A stretch of DNA of 64,000 nucleotides. It comes from Bin87 sp965261925 (lineage in GTDB: Bacteria; Chloroflexota; Dehalococcoidia; Lucifugimonadales; UBA3495). Both the position numbers and the translations under genes were made by a program. Location of the stretch: NCBI GenBank assembly GCA_965261925.1, contig OZ253486.1, positions 2,976,001 to 3,040,000 of the forward strand, in the 5' to 3' direction. The first letter of the stretch is position 1; each line of letters starts with the position of its first letter. This document shows positions 7,849 to 16,995 of this stretch, piece by piece. The notes under the pieces were generated by a model. The model saw only the letters and a program-made list of their open reading frames with translations. It ran no database searches and was not told the DNA's origin.

Positions 7849-9069
7849 TTGACCAGCCAAGTTCAGATCCCCGAAAACCTTTCCACCATCACCCGCCGGG
7901 GCGTGAGCCGGATCATCTCCGAGGAAGACTTCACCGCCATGCTGCGGCAGGGTCGGCCGCTACGGCTGAAAATGGGTTTCGATCCCAGCCGGCCAGATAT
8001 CCACCTGGGCCACGTGGTGGGGCTCCGTAAACTGCGGCAACTACAGGATCTGGGCCACCAGGTGATCCTCATCGTGGGCGACTGGACGGCGCAGATCGGG
8101 GATCCTTCGGGCCGCTCGGCGACGCGCACCATGCTGACGCACGCCGAAGTCCTCGAAAACGCCGAGTCGTACATGCGGCAGTTCTTCAAGGTGGTGGACC
8201 GCGACCGGACCCAGGTCGAATGGCAGAGCCAGTGGTTCGGAGAGTTCACGCTGGCGAACGTGATCGAGCTCACCAGCCGGTTCACGATCAACCAGTTCCT
8301 GCACCGCGAGGATTTCGCCAACCGATACTCGCAGAACCAGCCCATCGCGATTACCGAGATGCTGTACCCGTTGATGCAGGCCTACGACTCGGTGGTCATC
8401 GAGTCGGACGTGGAATTCGGCGGGACGGACCAGATGTTCAACCTGCTGGTGGGGCGCGAGCTGCAGGGGATGATGGGGCAAACGCCCCAGCAGTGTTTCA
8501 TGATGCCCATCCTGGTGGGGACCGACGGCGTGCAGAAGATGAGCAAGAGCCTCGGCAACTACGTGGCGTTGGAAGAACCGCCGGAAGAGATGTACGGCAA
8601 GCTGATGTCCCTGCCCGACGAGTTGATCACGTCATACTACGAGTACCTGACCGACGTGCCGGACGTGGACATCGACGAGATGACGCAAGCGATGAAGTCG
8701 GAAACGGCCAACCCGATGGGTTTCAAGAAAGAGCTGGCGCATCGGATCACGACCACCTTCCACGACAATGAAGCGGCGAACGGCGCCCAGTCGCATTTCG
8801 AGCAGGTTGTGCAGCGGCGCGACCTACCGGACGATATGCCGGAGGTTGCGCTGGCGGAAGTATCCGGTTTGCCGATCCACCGCCTGCTGGTGCAGACCGG
8901 GCTGGCGAGCAGCAACGGCGAAGCGCGGCGTCTGCTGACCCAGGGCGCGGTGGAGCTGATCCGCACGGACGGGCAGCGGACGAGCGCGTCCATGGGCGAC
9001 GAGCCCAGCCTGAACCCGGGCGATGTGGTGCGTGCGGGTAGACGGCGGTTCGTGCGGGTCGTGGAGTAA
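7849..9069 (+). CDS. tyrS: Tyrosyl-tRNA synthetase
   Basis: Class I synthetase charging tRNA-Tyr in the cytoplasm. The HIGH box is DIHLGHVVGL (near residue 50) and the KMSKS box is VQKMSKSLGN (near 226). The C-terminal S4 RNA-binding domain is seen as PIHRLLVQTGLASSNGEARR. At 406 residues it fits the TyrZ-like subgroup. It starts with TTG at 7849 preceded by GAGGTGA. Confidence 0.95.
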   Translation: MTSQVQIPENLSTITRRGVSRIISEEDFTAMLRQGRPLRLKMGFDPSRPDIHLGHVVGLRKLRQLQDLGHQVILIVGDWTAQIGDPSGRSATRTMLTHAEVLENAESYMRQFFKVVDRDRTQVEWQSQWFGEFTLANVIELTSRFTINQFLHREDFANRYSQNQPIAITEMLYPLMQAYDSVVIESDVEFGGTDQMFNLLVGRELQGMMGQTPQQCFMMPILVGTDGVQKMSKSLGNYVALEEPPEEMYGKLMSLPDELITSYYEYLTDVPDVDIDEMTQAMKSETANPMGFKKELAHRITTTFHDNEAANGAQSHFEQVVQRRDLPDDMPEVALAEVSGLPIHRLLVQTGLASSNGEARRLLTQGAVELIRTDGQRTSASMGDEPSLNPGDVVRAGRRRFVRVVE

Positions 9070-9082
9070 GGAGCAGCCACCA

Positions 9083-11101
9083 ATGAGCCCTCAGGAGTTT
9101 ATTGCCAAATGGCGTCGGAGCCGTGGCCAGGAATCGGCGGGCGCGCAAGAGTGGTTTCTCGATTTGTGCCGAATGGTGGAGCACGGCACGCCCAACGAAA
9201 TGGACCCCCGACAGGAGTGGTTCACCTTTGAGCGTGCGCTCCGGGAGTCCTCCGGTCGCAATGGACGCGCCGACGTTTACAAGCGCGGTTATTTTGCGTG
9301 GGAGTTCAAAGGGCTGCACCGCGATTTGGATGAGGCGTATCGCCAGTTGCAACGTTACCGAGAGGCCCTAAACAACCCGCCCATACTGGTGGTGTCCGAC
9401 TTCCGCACGATCGTTGTTCACACCAACTTCACCAACAAAGTGTCCATAGTCCGTACCATCCTGCTGGACGATTTGGGCGAGCCGGAGCAGTTGGGCATAC
9501 TCCGCAGCGTGTTCAACGACCCGGACGCGCTGGAACCGGACATCACCCCGGACGACATCACCAAAGCCACCGCCGACATCTTCTCCGCCATCGCCCAGTC
9601 AATGCGAGAGCGGGGCGTTGATTCCCTTGAAGTTGCCCGGTTCCTCAACCGGCTGGTGTTCTGCTTTTTTGCCCAGGACGTGGGGTTGTTGCCGAACAAA
9701 TTGCTTTCACAGTTTTGTGAAAACTACTACGGCGACCCGGCTGAATTCGATGGTGGGTTAAGGGATCTATTCGGTCAAATGAATGAGGGTGGGCGATTCG
9801 GCGTTGATCGGATTCGTCAATTCAACGGTGACCTGTTTAGAGAACCGGATACCGTGTTAATGACGACGGCGGAACTGGAAAAGCTGGTGGAGGCCACGGA
9901 GCGAAATTGGGCCCATATTGAACCGTCCATTTTCGGCACCCTTTTTGAGCGGGTGGTTGACCCCGGCAAAGAAGTTCTTGTCGGCGCCGAATACACCACC
10001 GAGGCCGACATCCTGGCCGTGGTCCAGCCGGTTATCGTTGGCCCCCTGCGCGACGAATGGGATGAAGTGGAGCGCAAGGTTGTCGGGCTGATGCTGATGC
10101 CAAACCAGCAGGACGAGCGCGAAGCCCGTCGCCTGCTCACCGAGTTTCAGTCCCGCCTGTCCTCCCTGAAGGTGCTGGATCCGGCTTGCGGCAGCGGAAA
10201 CTTCCTGTACGTTGCCCTGCAGCAGCTGCACGATTTGGAGAAATCGCTGCTGACGCTGGCCGCCGATCTGGAGCTGCGGGAGTTCCTGCCCGGAGTGTCG
10301 CCGGAGCAGTGCCTGGGCATTGAAATTGACTCCTACGCCAGCGATTTGGCCCGCACCGCTCTCTGGATCGGTCATCTGCAATGGCTGATTGAAAACGGGC
10401 ACCAGTACAACCGGGAGCCGGTGTTGGGTTCGCTGAATACGATTGAATGTCGTGACGCCATCATCGACCGGGCCAACCCGGAGCAGCCGACGGAACCGGA
10501 GTGGCCGGCGGCGGATTACATCGTGGGGAACCCGCCATTTTTGGGGCATTTCCCATTCCGGGAGCAGTTGGGCGATGAGTACGTGGAGGCCGTGTATGCG
10601 CTCTATGGCGACCGCATCCCCAACTCCAGCGATCTGTGTTGCTACTGGTTTGAGAAAGCCCGCGCCCAGATTGAAGCCGGCAATACGCAGCGGGCCGGCC
10701 TGCTGGCGACACAGGCGATACGGTTCCAGTCCAACCGCCCGGTGCTGGCTCGGATCAAGGAGACCGGCGACATCTTTGCCGTGGTGTCGGATAAGGAGTG
10801 GAGGCCGAATGAACCCAACGGTAACGGGGAAATAATTGAACATCCGGCCAGCGTGCATATTGCGATAATCTGCTTCGACAACGGCAGCCAGACCACCCGT
10901 ATCCTGGACGGCGAGCGGGTCAACAACATCAACGCCGATCTCACCGGCGGCGCTGACTTGACGCAGGCCAGAACCTTGACCGAAAACGGCGGCATCAGTT
11001 CATGGGCGACATTAAAGTCGGTCCTTTTGAAATTACGGGTGAAGTCGCCCAAGATATGCTGCGTCAGCCCAATCCGCACGGCAAGCCCAACAGCGACGTA
11101 G
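9083..11101 (+). CDS. MmeI-like type IIL restriction-modification protein, nuclease-methyltransferase part (frameshifted)
   Basis: N-terminal two thirds of a single-chain restriction endonuclease/adenine methyltransferase. The nuclease site is D64-x9-E74-F-K76, the same D-x9-E-x-K spacing as MmeI. Then come a helical linker, SAM motif I (VLDPACGSGNFLY, near residue 365) and catalytic NPPF (YIVGNPPFLGHF, near 483), an N6-adenine type motif. Near codon 639 a missing base (AGTTC where AGTTTC would keep frame) diverts translation into about 34 unrelated residues before the stop at 11101. The DNA-recognition part continues in the next frame. Start ATG 9083 follows a strong TAAGGAG overlapping the tyrS stop. 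GC is lower than in its neighbours. Confidence 0.88.
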   Translation: MSPQEFIAKWRRSRGQESAGAQEWFLDLCRMVEHGTPNEMDPRQEWFTFERALRESSGRNGRADVYKRGYFAWEFKGLHRDLDEAYRQLQRYREALNNPPILVVSDFRTIVVHTNFTNKVSIVRTILLDDLGEPEQLGILRSVFNDPDALEPDITPDDITKATADIFSAIAQSMRERGVDSLEVARFLNRLVFCFFAQDVGLLPNKLLSQFCENYYGDPAEFDGGLRDLFGQMNEGGRFGVDRIRQFNGDLFREPDTVLMTTAELEKLVEATERNWAHIEPSIFGTLFERVVDPGKEVLVGAEYTTEADILAVVQPVIVGPLRDEWDEVERKVVGLMLMPNQQDEREARRLLTEFQSRLSSLKVLDPACGSGNFLYVALQQLHDLEKSLLTLAADLELREFLPGVSPEQCLGIEIDSYASDLARTALWIGHLQWLIENGHQYNREPVLGSLNTIECRDAIIDRANPEQPTEPEWPAADYIVGNPPFLGHFPFREQLGDEYVEAVYALYGDRIPNSSDLCCYWFEKARAQIEAGNTQRAGLLATQAIRFQSNRPVLARIKETGDIFAVVSDKEWRPNEPNGNGEIIEHPASVHIAIICFDNGSQTTRILDGERVNNINADLTGGADLTQARTLTENGGISSWATLKSVLLKLRVKSPKICCVSPIRTASPTAT

Positions 11102-11871
11102 TAAGGCGTTGGATGATTGGCCGGGATATCAATCAGGTTCCCCGCAACATGTGGATTATCGACTTTGGTACGGACATGCCAGAGACCGAAGCCGCCCTTT
11201 ATGAAAGGCCATTTGAGCATATCCTGGCTAGTGTCAAACCGGAACGGGATAACAATCGGGACCAACGGTTCCGAGATTATTGGTGGTTACATGGCCGTCC
11301 TCGCATTGAGATGCGCGACGAGTTAGCCAGTTTGAAACGCTATGTCGGAACCAGCATGGTGTCTCGCCACCGGATATTCGCCTGGATTGACGGCGACGTG
11401 CTGCCGGACGCCACCATAATTGTTTTCCCGCGCGACGATGATTATTTCTTTGGTGTGTTGCACAGCAGGATACACACGCTTTGGGCAGCGGCGGCGGGCA
11501 CTCAGTTGCGCGAGGCGCAAAGCGGGTTGCGCTACACGCCCACCACCTGCTTTGAGACGTTTCCCTTCCCGGAGCCTACTGGGGAGCAACGAGAGGCCAT
11601 CGCCAACGCGGCTTACGAGCTGAACCAACTGCGCGAGAACTGGCTGAACCCAACTGATATGTTCGGCAACCCGGCGCTGAACGCCGACCAACTGCGCCGC
11701 CGCACGCTGACCAATCTGTACAACGACTATCCCACCTGGTTGTGCGATGCCCACGCCAAGATGGACGCGGCGGTAGCTGATGCGTATGGCTGGCCAGCCG
11801 ACTTGTCGGACGGTGAGGTTCTAGAAAGGCTGCTCGAGTTGAATCTGAGCCGGTCGGGTGCGTCCACCTGA
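11002..11871 (+). pseudogene. MmeI-like protein, target-recognition part (3' fragment)
   Basis: C-terminal 289 residues of the same restriction-modification protein: FMGDIKVGPFEITGEVA is the family's entry to the target-recognition domain, then GRDINQVPRNMWIIDF, and later LRYTPTTCFETFPFPEP. The ATG at 11002 is an internal Met of the ancestral protein and has no Shine-Dalgarno, so separate expression is doubtful. Rejoined across the missing base, the two parts give about 929 residues, close to full-length MmeI. The recognition sequence cannot be read from this. Confidence 0.8.
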
Positions 11872-11895
11872 CGATCAGTGCGCGGTTCCTCGCTC

Positions 11896-13131
11896 TCACA
11901 CCGGCAGGATGGGCGGCGTTTCTTCGGGCAGGGCAACGTCTCGGAGCGACAGTTGGCTGCCGTCGGTGAACCACGGGTTTCGGGGGTCACGGGAGGGCAG
12001 AAGCACGGTGGCCATGCCGGGGGCGGTGATTTCGCCGCGTTGGTTCTCGGCCCAGATGTCCACGTCCACCAGCGCGTTGCCGTTGTTTATGTACTTGCGG
12101 GCGACGCGGCCACGACAGAACTGGGTGTCGCCGTAGACGTTGAAACGCCGCGTCTCGACCCGGAGACGCTTGAGGAAAGCGTCGTCGCCCATCCAGTTGG
12201 TCATCAGGGTTCCGAGCCAGGACACCCGTTGCGGGCCGTAATCGTAGGCGCCGGGGACGCCCACCGCCTCAGCAACGGAGTCGCGCAGGTGGCCAATGCC
12301 GGTGTACTCCAGGCCACCGCCGGACTCCGGGTTGCGGAAGAAGTGATCGGGATGGCGCAGGGCTTCGCGCAAAAGCACGCCGTGCGCGCTGGAACGCCCA
12401 GTGCCGACGAGGAACGCGCTCACGTCCTGGAGTGACAGCGGGCCGCGCACTACGGTGGGCAACTCCTCGCCAATCTCGGTATCTTCCCAGTAGCGAGGTT
12501 GCCCCCCTCGCGCCGTTTCGTTAAGAACCCGTTCGTCGATGCTCGCAAGTTCGTCTTCGGTGTACTCGTGGCGCTTGGGCACGTCGGCGTACTTGCCCCG
12601 CTCGCGGGAGGCGCGACGCTGGTGGCGGGTGCACCAGCCGACGACGCGGGCTACGACCTCGTCCCGCTGGTTGGAATAGGTGGTTTCCACGTATTGGATG
12701 ACCAGACGACCGGAGTAGGCGCTCTGCTTTTCCTGCACGTCGAGCACGCGCTCCACGCAGTTCACGGCGTCGCCGGGGCGAAGCACGCGGAAAAACTCCC
12801 AGTCGTTGCCGGCGAAGAACCCGTGGACGCCCGGCAGACCCCACCGGGTGCGACCGGACCAGTGGCGCATGTACGGAGCGCAGGGATGGCCCACGATGCT
12901 GCCGTACTTGGAATAGGCGGCGTATTCTTGGTCACGAAACAGCGGGTTGGCGTCGCCGATCCCGTTGGCGAAGTTCAGCATGGTATCCACCGAGGCCTGA
13001 CGCACGTACTGCTCGGTGCGCATCCGCACGCCGATCATGGCGCGGGCGGCGGCCAGGGCCTCGTCGGAAATGCCGCCCTCCACCTCGGGGAGAGTTTCGA
13101 CAACCTGCTGCTGGGATTGCTGTTGGGTCAC
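11896..13131 (-). CDS. MaoC-type acyl dehydratase, double hot-dog (FAS1-like dehydratase family)
   Basis: 411-residue protein with two hot-dog folds. The N-terminal part (about 30-180) matches the FAS1-like dehydratase domain: TMLNFANGIGDANPLFRD, then PCAPYMRHWSGR. The C-terminal part (about 215-400) resembles MaoC. Such proteins hydrate or dehydrate enoyl-CoA-type thioesters; the substrate is unknown. The start is GTG at 13131 with AAAGGTGG upstream. It has a CoA-transferase on the same strand, which suggests CoA-ester catabolism, but two small membrane genes lie between them. Confidence 0.8.
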   Translation of the reverse strand: MTQQQSQQQVVETLPEVEGGISDEALAAARAMIGVRMRTEQYVRQASVDTMLNFANGIGDANPLFRDQEYAAYSKYGSIVGHPCAPYMRHWSGRTRWGLPGVHGFFAGNDWEFFRVLRPGDAVNCVERVLDVQEKQSAYSGRLVIQYVETTYSNQRDEVVARVVGWCTRHQRRASRERGKYADVPKRHEYTEDELASIDERVLNETARGGQPRYWEDTEIGEELPTVVRGPLSLQDVSAFLVGTGRSSAHGVLLREALRHPDHFFRNPESGGGLEYTGIGHLRDSVAEAVGVPGAYDYGPQRVSWLGTLMTNWMGDDAFLKRLRVETRRFNVYGDTQFCRGRVARKYINNGNALVDVDIWAENQRGEITAPGMATVLLPSRDPRNPWFTDGSQLSLRDVALPEETPPILPV

Positions 13132-13158
13132 TATAATTCCACCTTTTGGTCTGATTGC

Positions 13159-13503
13159 CTACAACCCTATCAACAAACTCGACAAATGCAACCCGGTCAA
13201 GCAGGCCATCTCGACGAACAGCCACGTCATAGGGCCGTTCACGAGCTCACTACCGGAAAGATTATCCCTTGAGAGCAGCCGGCTCACTTTCTCGAGCAAG
13301 AGGAAATATGAAACAACCGTCAGTGATATGAGAACAAATCTCGACACTGAAATCAGATCTGCGACCAATCCAACCATTTGTAGTTCTGGTGTCGGTGCTG
13401 ATGGTCCATCGAACTGTGCGAAAAGCCCAAAGCCGATGGCAGCCGTAGCAATTGCGAGAATCGCAACCGCCAGTTGATGGCGGTCTGGAGGTTTCCCGGT
13501 CAT
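13159..13503 (-). CDS. Small membrane protein, unknown
   Basis: 114 residues with three likely membrane helices (about 10-30, 50-70, 90-112: AVAILAIATAAIGFGLFA, FVLISLTVVSYFLLL, WLFVEMACLTGLHLSSLLI). No family recognised. Its ATG overlaps the stop of the upstream small gene by 4 bases (13500-13503), which supports both being real and cotranslated. The local sequence is more AT-rich than the flanking genes. Confidence 0.55.
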   Translation of the reverse strand: MTGKPPDRHQLAVAILAIATAAIGFGLFAQFDGPSAPTPELQMVGLVADLISVSRFVLISLTVVSYFLLLEKVSRLLSRDNLSGSELVNGPMTWLFVEMACLTGLHLSSLLIGL

Positions 13504-13748
13504 CTACCTCCCTCTCCGCCGTCTCGCCGCTGCGACCGCCAATCGAGCCAGAATCCGTACACGACAGCACCCAATCCACAGAGAGCCATGGTCAAGCTAA
13601 GAGTAAACACAAGCCAAGCATTGGCACCCTCTGGCAACGTGCGTAAAGCGAGCACAGACAGGATCAAAATCCAAAACCCTATCAACAATGGAGCAATCCC
13701 GATACGTCCGTAAAACTTCAGATTGCTATGGTCCCGGGAACCAATCAT
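13500..13748 (-). CDS. Small membrane protein, unknown
   Basis: 82 residues with two membrane helices (APLLIGFWILILSVLALR and AWLVFTLSLTMALCGLGAVVYGF) and a basic C-terminus (RSQRRDGGEGGR). Not recognised. It is the first of a two-gene unit overlapping the next gene by ATGA. Confidence 0.5.
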   Translation of the reverse strand: MIGSRDHSNLKFYGRIGIAPLLIGFWILILSVLALRTLPEGANAWLVFTLSLTMALCGLGAVVYGFWLDWRSQRRDGGEGGR

Positions 13749-13795
13749 CTTGTCATCTCCGGCGCATCAAACCGTTTCCAAACCGTGCGCTCAGG

Positions 13796-15049
13796 CTAAT
13801 ATACCACCCGCCGCTCTTCCAGCTCGGTCAGCTCCGCCTCGCCCAACCCCAGGTAGCCGCATAGCACCTCGCGGTTGTGTTCGCCCAGCAACGGGGCGTG
13901 GCGCCGGAGGCGCGACGGCGACTTGCTGAGGTTCCACATGAGGTTGAACACGGGTTCGGCCCCCAGCGCCGGGTGCTCCGTGTCGCTGTACAGGCCCCGC
14001 TCCATGAAGTGCGGATGGAAAAGCCGTTCCTCCGCCCCGAGCACGGGAGCGGCCGCCACCCCGTGGGACTGCAGGAGTTCGGTAGCGGCGTCGGGCTCGT
14101 GTTGGATGGTCCATTGGGAAACGAGCGCGTCGAGTTCACGACGGTGGCGCTGACGGCGGTACTGGCTACCGAACCGGTCATCGCCGGCCCACGACGGCGA
14201 GCCCATGGCCTGCACCAGGGACTGCCACTCCGTCTCGGACCTGACGGCGATAGACACCCATCTGTCCTCTCCGGCGCACGGGTAGTTGCCGTAGGGCGCC
14301 ATCGTGGGATCATAGTTGCCCCGGGGCTGTAGCGAACGCCCGGTCAAAGCCCGCTCCATGAGGCCCACTCCCTGGGTTACCACCGTGGCGCGCAGCATCG
14401 ATACGTCGATGTACTGGCCCTGTCCGGTGCGGGAGCGGTGGAACAGCGCGGACGCGATGGCGAAGACGGCATGGAGCGCGCCACAGATGTCGCCGAAAGC
14501 GTGTTTCAGGCCCAGGGGGCCGCCGCCTTCGTATCCCATGGTGCTGTCAAGGCCGGACAGCGAACCGATGGACGGAGCATAGGCGCGGAGGTCGCGCAGC
14601 GGGCCCTCCTGCCCGGTGGAAGATATGGAGGCCATGATGATGTCCGGCTTGATGGCGCGGAGAACCTCGTACCCCAGGCCCAATCGGTCCATTACGCCGG
14701 GGGAGAAGTTTTCGATTACCACGTCGCAGCGAGCGACCAGGCGCTGCACTAACTCCACGGCGTCCGGCTCAGCCACGTTCAGGGTGACGCTGAGCTTGCC
14801 GCGATTCACGTTGTGGAACATCGGGTTCTGCTCGGGATCGGGCTGGTCGCCGACGATGGGACGGCCCAGGCGCATGTAGTCCAGGCGCTGGCGGGTCTCG
14901 ACCTTGATGACCTCGGCGCCCATGTCCGCCAGGACCATGCCCGGCAAGGCGCCGGCCAGCACCCAGCCGAAGTCGAGGACCCGGTAGCCGCTCAGGACAC
15001 CCGGTTGGGATGGCGCATCACTGTCACTGGAATTCGTTGGTTCAACCAT
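13796..15049 (-). CDS. CaiB/BaiF family CoA-transferase (class III)
   Basis: 417 residues. Class III CoA-transferases move CoA between carboxylic acids through an aspartyl-anhydride intermediate. Family blocks seen: LDFGWVLAGALPGMVLADMG near residue 25, GADVIK-like GAEVIKVETR, LNVAEPDAVELVQRLVARCD, and the block with the likely catalytic Asp, HAFGDICGALHAV. The substrate is not predictable from sequence. Start ATG 15049. It is one of three such genes in the window. Confidence 0.88.
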   Translation of the reverse strand: MVEPTNSSDSDAPSQPGVLSGYRVLDFGWVLAGALPGMVLADMGAEVIKVETRQRLDYMRLGRPIVGDQPDPEQNPMFHNVNRGKLSVTLNVAEPDAVELVQRLVARCDVVIENFSPGVMDRLGLGYEVLRAIKPDIIMASISSTGQEGPLRDLRAYAPSIGSLSGLDSTMGYEGGGPLGLKHAFGDICGALHAVFAIASALFHRSRTGQGQYIDVSMLRATVVTQGVGLMERALTGRSLQPRGNYDPTMAPYGNYPCAGEDRWVSIAVRSETEWQSLVQAMGSPSWAGDDRFGSQYRRQRHRRELDALVSQWTIQHEPDAATELLQSHGVAAAPVLGAEERLFHPHFMERGLYSDTEHPALGAEPVFNLMWNLSKSPSRLRRHAPLLGEHNREVLCGYLGLGEAELTELEERRVVY

Positions 15050-15058
15050 ATTGCACGA

Positions 15059-15319
15059 TCACTTTGGTTCACGGGGCGGGACGATCCACGCGGCCACAGC
15101 CGGCATAACGGACAGCAGCGCCGCGGCGGCGACCTTGGTGTATCCGCCGCCGTAGACCAGGCTCAGCGTCCAGAGCAGCCCAAAGCACATGGCGCCCACG
15201 ATGATGCCGGCGATGATTATGACTTCGGGGCGATGGTTCTTCCGGATCGCCATCTGCCGGGCGATGACGCAACTGCCCAGGAACACGACCACGCACGCAA
15301 CGGCGATGCGGATCAGCAT
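15059..15319 (-). CDS. Small membrane protein, unknown
   Basis: 86 residues from ATG 15319 (a TTG at 15325 is also possible), three hydrophobic helices (IAVACVVVFLGSCVIA, VIIIAGIIVGAMCFGLLWTL, AAAALLSVMPAVAAWIV). No family recognised. It is wedged between two CoA-transferase genes on the same strand, 9 bases before the next. Confidence 0.5.
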   Translation of the reverse strand: MLIRIAVACVVVFLGSCVIARQMAIRKNHRPEVIIIAGIIVGAMCFGLLWTLSLVYGGGYTKVAAAALLSVMPAVAAWIVPPREPK

Positions 15320-15383
15320 GGACAACGCACCGGAAAGGCTCGACGATTGCCGGTCTCGAGGACGACCGTTGGGGCGAGCGCCA

Positions 15384-16589
15384 TCAGATAATTCCGGTCT
15401 GGTACAGTTTCACCAGATCGGATGCGGAGTAACCGAGTTCATCGCACAGGATGGTCCGATTGTGCTGGCCCAAGGTGGGCGCCGGCGTGGGGGCCACAAC
15501 CTCGGATCCGGGCAGACGGTACGGCGTGCCGGGGTAGGCCACGGGGCCGGTGTCTTCGCGTTCTATGACCACGAACAGGTCGTCCAAGGACGGGTCGGAT
15601 CGAACTTCCTCGTAGGTGCGCACCGGGGCGAGAGGTATGCGGTTTTCCAGAGCGATTTCCAGCAGTTCGGACTTGGTGTAATCGGCCAGCCAGGCTTCTA
15701 CGTACCCGTCCACTTCGTCGGCGTAGAGGTTATTCATGGCGGTGCGGTTGCGGAACCGCGGTTCCTGGGACCAGTCCGGGTTGCCCATGATCTCGAGCAA
15801 CCGCCGCCACTGCCGTCCCTCCGGCGAGCCAACGAAGATGTGGCCGTCCTTGCAGCGCAGGATACAGTTGGGATACGGGAAATCGAGGGCGTGGTGACCG
15901 GTGCGGCGGGTGACGCGCCACTCGTAAACGGCCATGAGCGCTTCGGGGCCGTTGTAAAGGCCGGCCATCGTTTCCGATTCGGCGATATCGATGTGCTGGC
16001 CACCGTGAGTATCGCGGCCCAACAGCGCCATCACGATGGACGACGCGGCAGCCATGCCGGCGAAATAACCGACTTCAGGGGTGCCGAAGGTCAGCGGCTC
16101 ACGATCCTCGTCTCCGAGACCCTCGCAAATCCCGCCGGCGGCCGCCAGGTTGATGTCATAAGCCTTGTAATCGCGCCACGGGCCGGACAGGCCCCAGGGG
16201 CTGATGCTGGCCATGACCAGGGCAGGATGTTCGGCGGCGAGTAGGTCATAGTCCAAGCCCAGCCGTTCCATGTCGGCCGGCGGGACGTTGTGCACCACCA
16301 CGTCGGATTTGGCCGCCAACCGTTGCAGGATGCCGCGCCCGGTCGGTGTCTCAAGATTGGCGGTGATCCCGTCCTTGTTGGAGTTGAGGTACAGGTAGAG
16401 ACCGCTGCGCTCAGGGTGCGGCACGTCGTCGGGCCATGGCCCGTAGCGTCGGGCGTCTTCGCCGATACCGGGGGGTTCGATTTTGACCACGTTGGCGCCG
16501 GCGTCGGCCAGCAGTTTGCCGCAATAAGGCGCGGAGATCATGGAACCGATTTCGAGGACGCGAAGGCCGGACAGCAGGGAATACGTCAT
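15384..16589 (-). CDS. CaiB/BaiF family CoA-transferase (class III)
   Basis: 401 residues starting TYSLLSGLRVLEIGSMISAP, the standard N-terminus, so the ATG at 16589 is used; the open frame runs upstream without similarity. Blocks seen: CGKLLADAGANVVKIEPPG, VVVHNVPPADMERLGLDYD, and PEVGYFAGMAAASSIVMALL around the expected active site. The canonical catalytic Asp region (usually GD followed by a helix) reads GTPEVGYFAG here, with Glu-Val in place of Gly-Asp. The catalytic residue is therefore uncertain. Confidence 0.85.
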   Translation of the reverse strand: MTYSLLSGLRVLEIGSMISAPYCGKLLADAGANVVKIEPPGIGEDARRYGPWPDDVPHPERSGLYLYLNSNKDGITANLETPTGRGILQRLAAKSDVVVHNVPPADMERLGLDYDLLAAEHPALVMASISPWGLSGPWRDYKAYDINLAAAGGICEGLGDEDREPLTFGTPEVGYFAGMAAASSIVMALLGRDTHGGQHIDIAESETMAGLYNGPEALMAVYEWRVTRRTGHHALDFPYPNCILRCKDGHIFVGSPEGRQWRRLLEIMGNPDWSQEPRFRNRTAMNNLYADEVDGYVEAWLADYTKSELLEIALENRIPLAPVRTYEEVRSDPSLDDLFVVIEREDTGPVAYPGTPYRLPGSEVVAPTPAPTLGQHNRTILCDELGYSASDLVKLYQTGII

Positions 16590-16995
16590 GGTTTCAGAGA
16601 GGACCCGAGCGGAGTTGGGCAATGTTATCACAAGGCGCGCCGGGCCTTGCCGAAGTTGTACTTCGTTGCGGGAAACATATCGACTGGCCGTCAGTTGAAA
16701 GTCTGAGCGGCCATGATCAAACGTGCTTTCCGAACCGACGAGATTGCCGCTCTGCGCTCGAGATGACGGAGGTGGGTGGCAGCAAGATTCCCGCACGGCG
16801 CTCGCAATGACAGTTTGGTCGCTTGCAATGATTTTGAAGAGTCGCTGATAGGGCGGGCGGGGCGCTAGGATTTGGTCACCGTCGCGGGTTATATGGGCAT
16901 CATAGGAACCTTCGCGCGTACGTGTGCTGATTGACGTTATGTTAGACTAACGGCCGCCAATGAAACCCATGAATCCGAATTGAAGGAGACCCATT
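16590..16995. other. Intergenic region with repeat copy
   Basis: About 400 bases between the divergent CoA-transferase and EthD-like genes. It is largely filled by the composite repeat at 16641-16834. I see no gene and no clear promoter. Confidence 0.6.
16641..16834. repeat. Composite intergenic repeat, copy 1
   Basis: About 190 bases alignable with 32803-33010. Shared blocks include CATATCGACTGGC(C/A)GTCAGTT and CATG-x5-ACGTG-x-TTTCCGA, followed by two palindromic units: AGATTGCCGCTCTGCGCTCG (start 16741) and AGATTCCCGCACGGCGCTCG (start 16785), each closing with (A/C)(A/G)ATGAC. A degraded third unit is TTGCAATGATTTT near 16822. Confidence 0.75.

Noticed and set aside
10985..11010. Programmed ribosomal frameshift in the MmeI-like gene
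   Set aside because: No slippery heptamer or downstream stimulatory structure is evident; a one-base loss explains the break more simply.
16590..16796. N-terminal extension of the CoA-transferase at 15384
   Set aside because: The extension runs into the composite repeat and has no similarity; the family N-terminus begins at ATG 16589.
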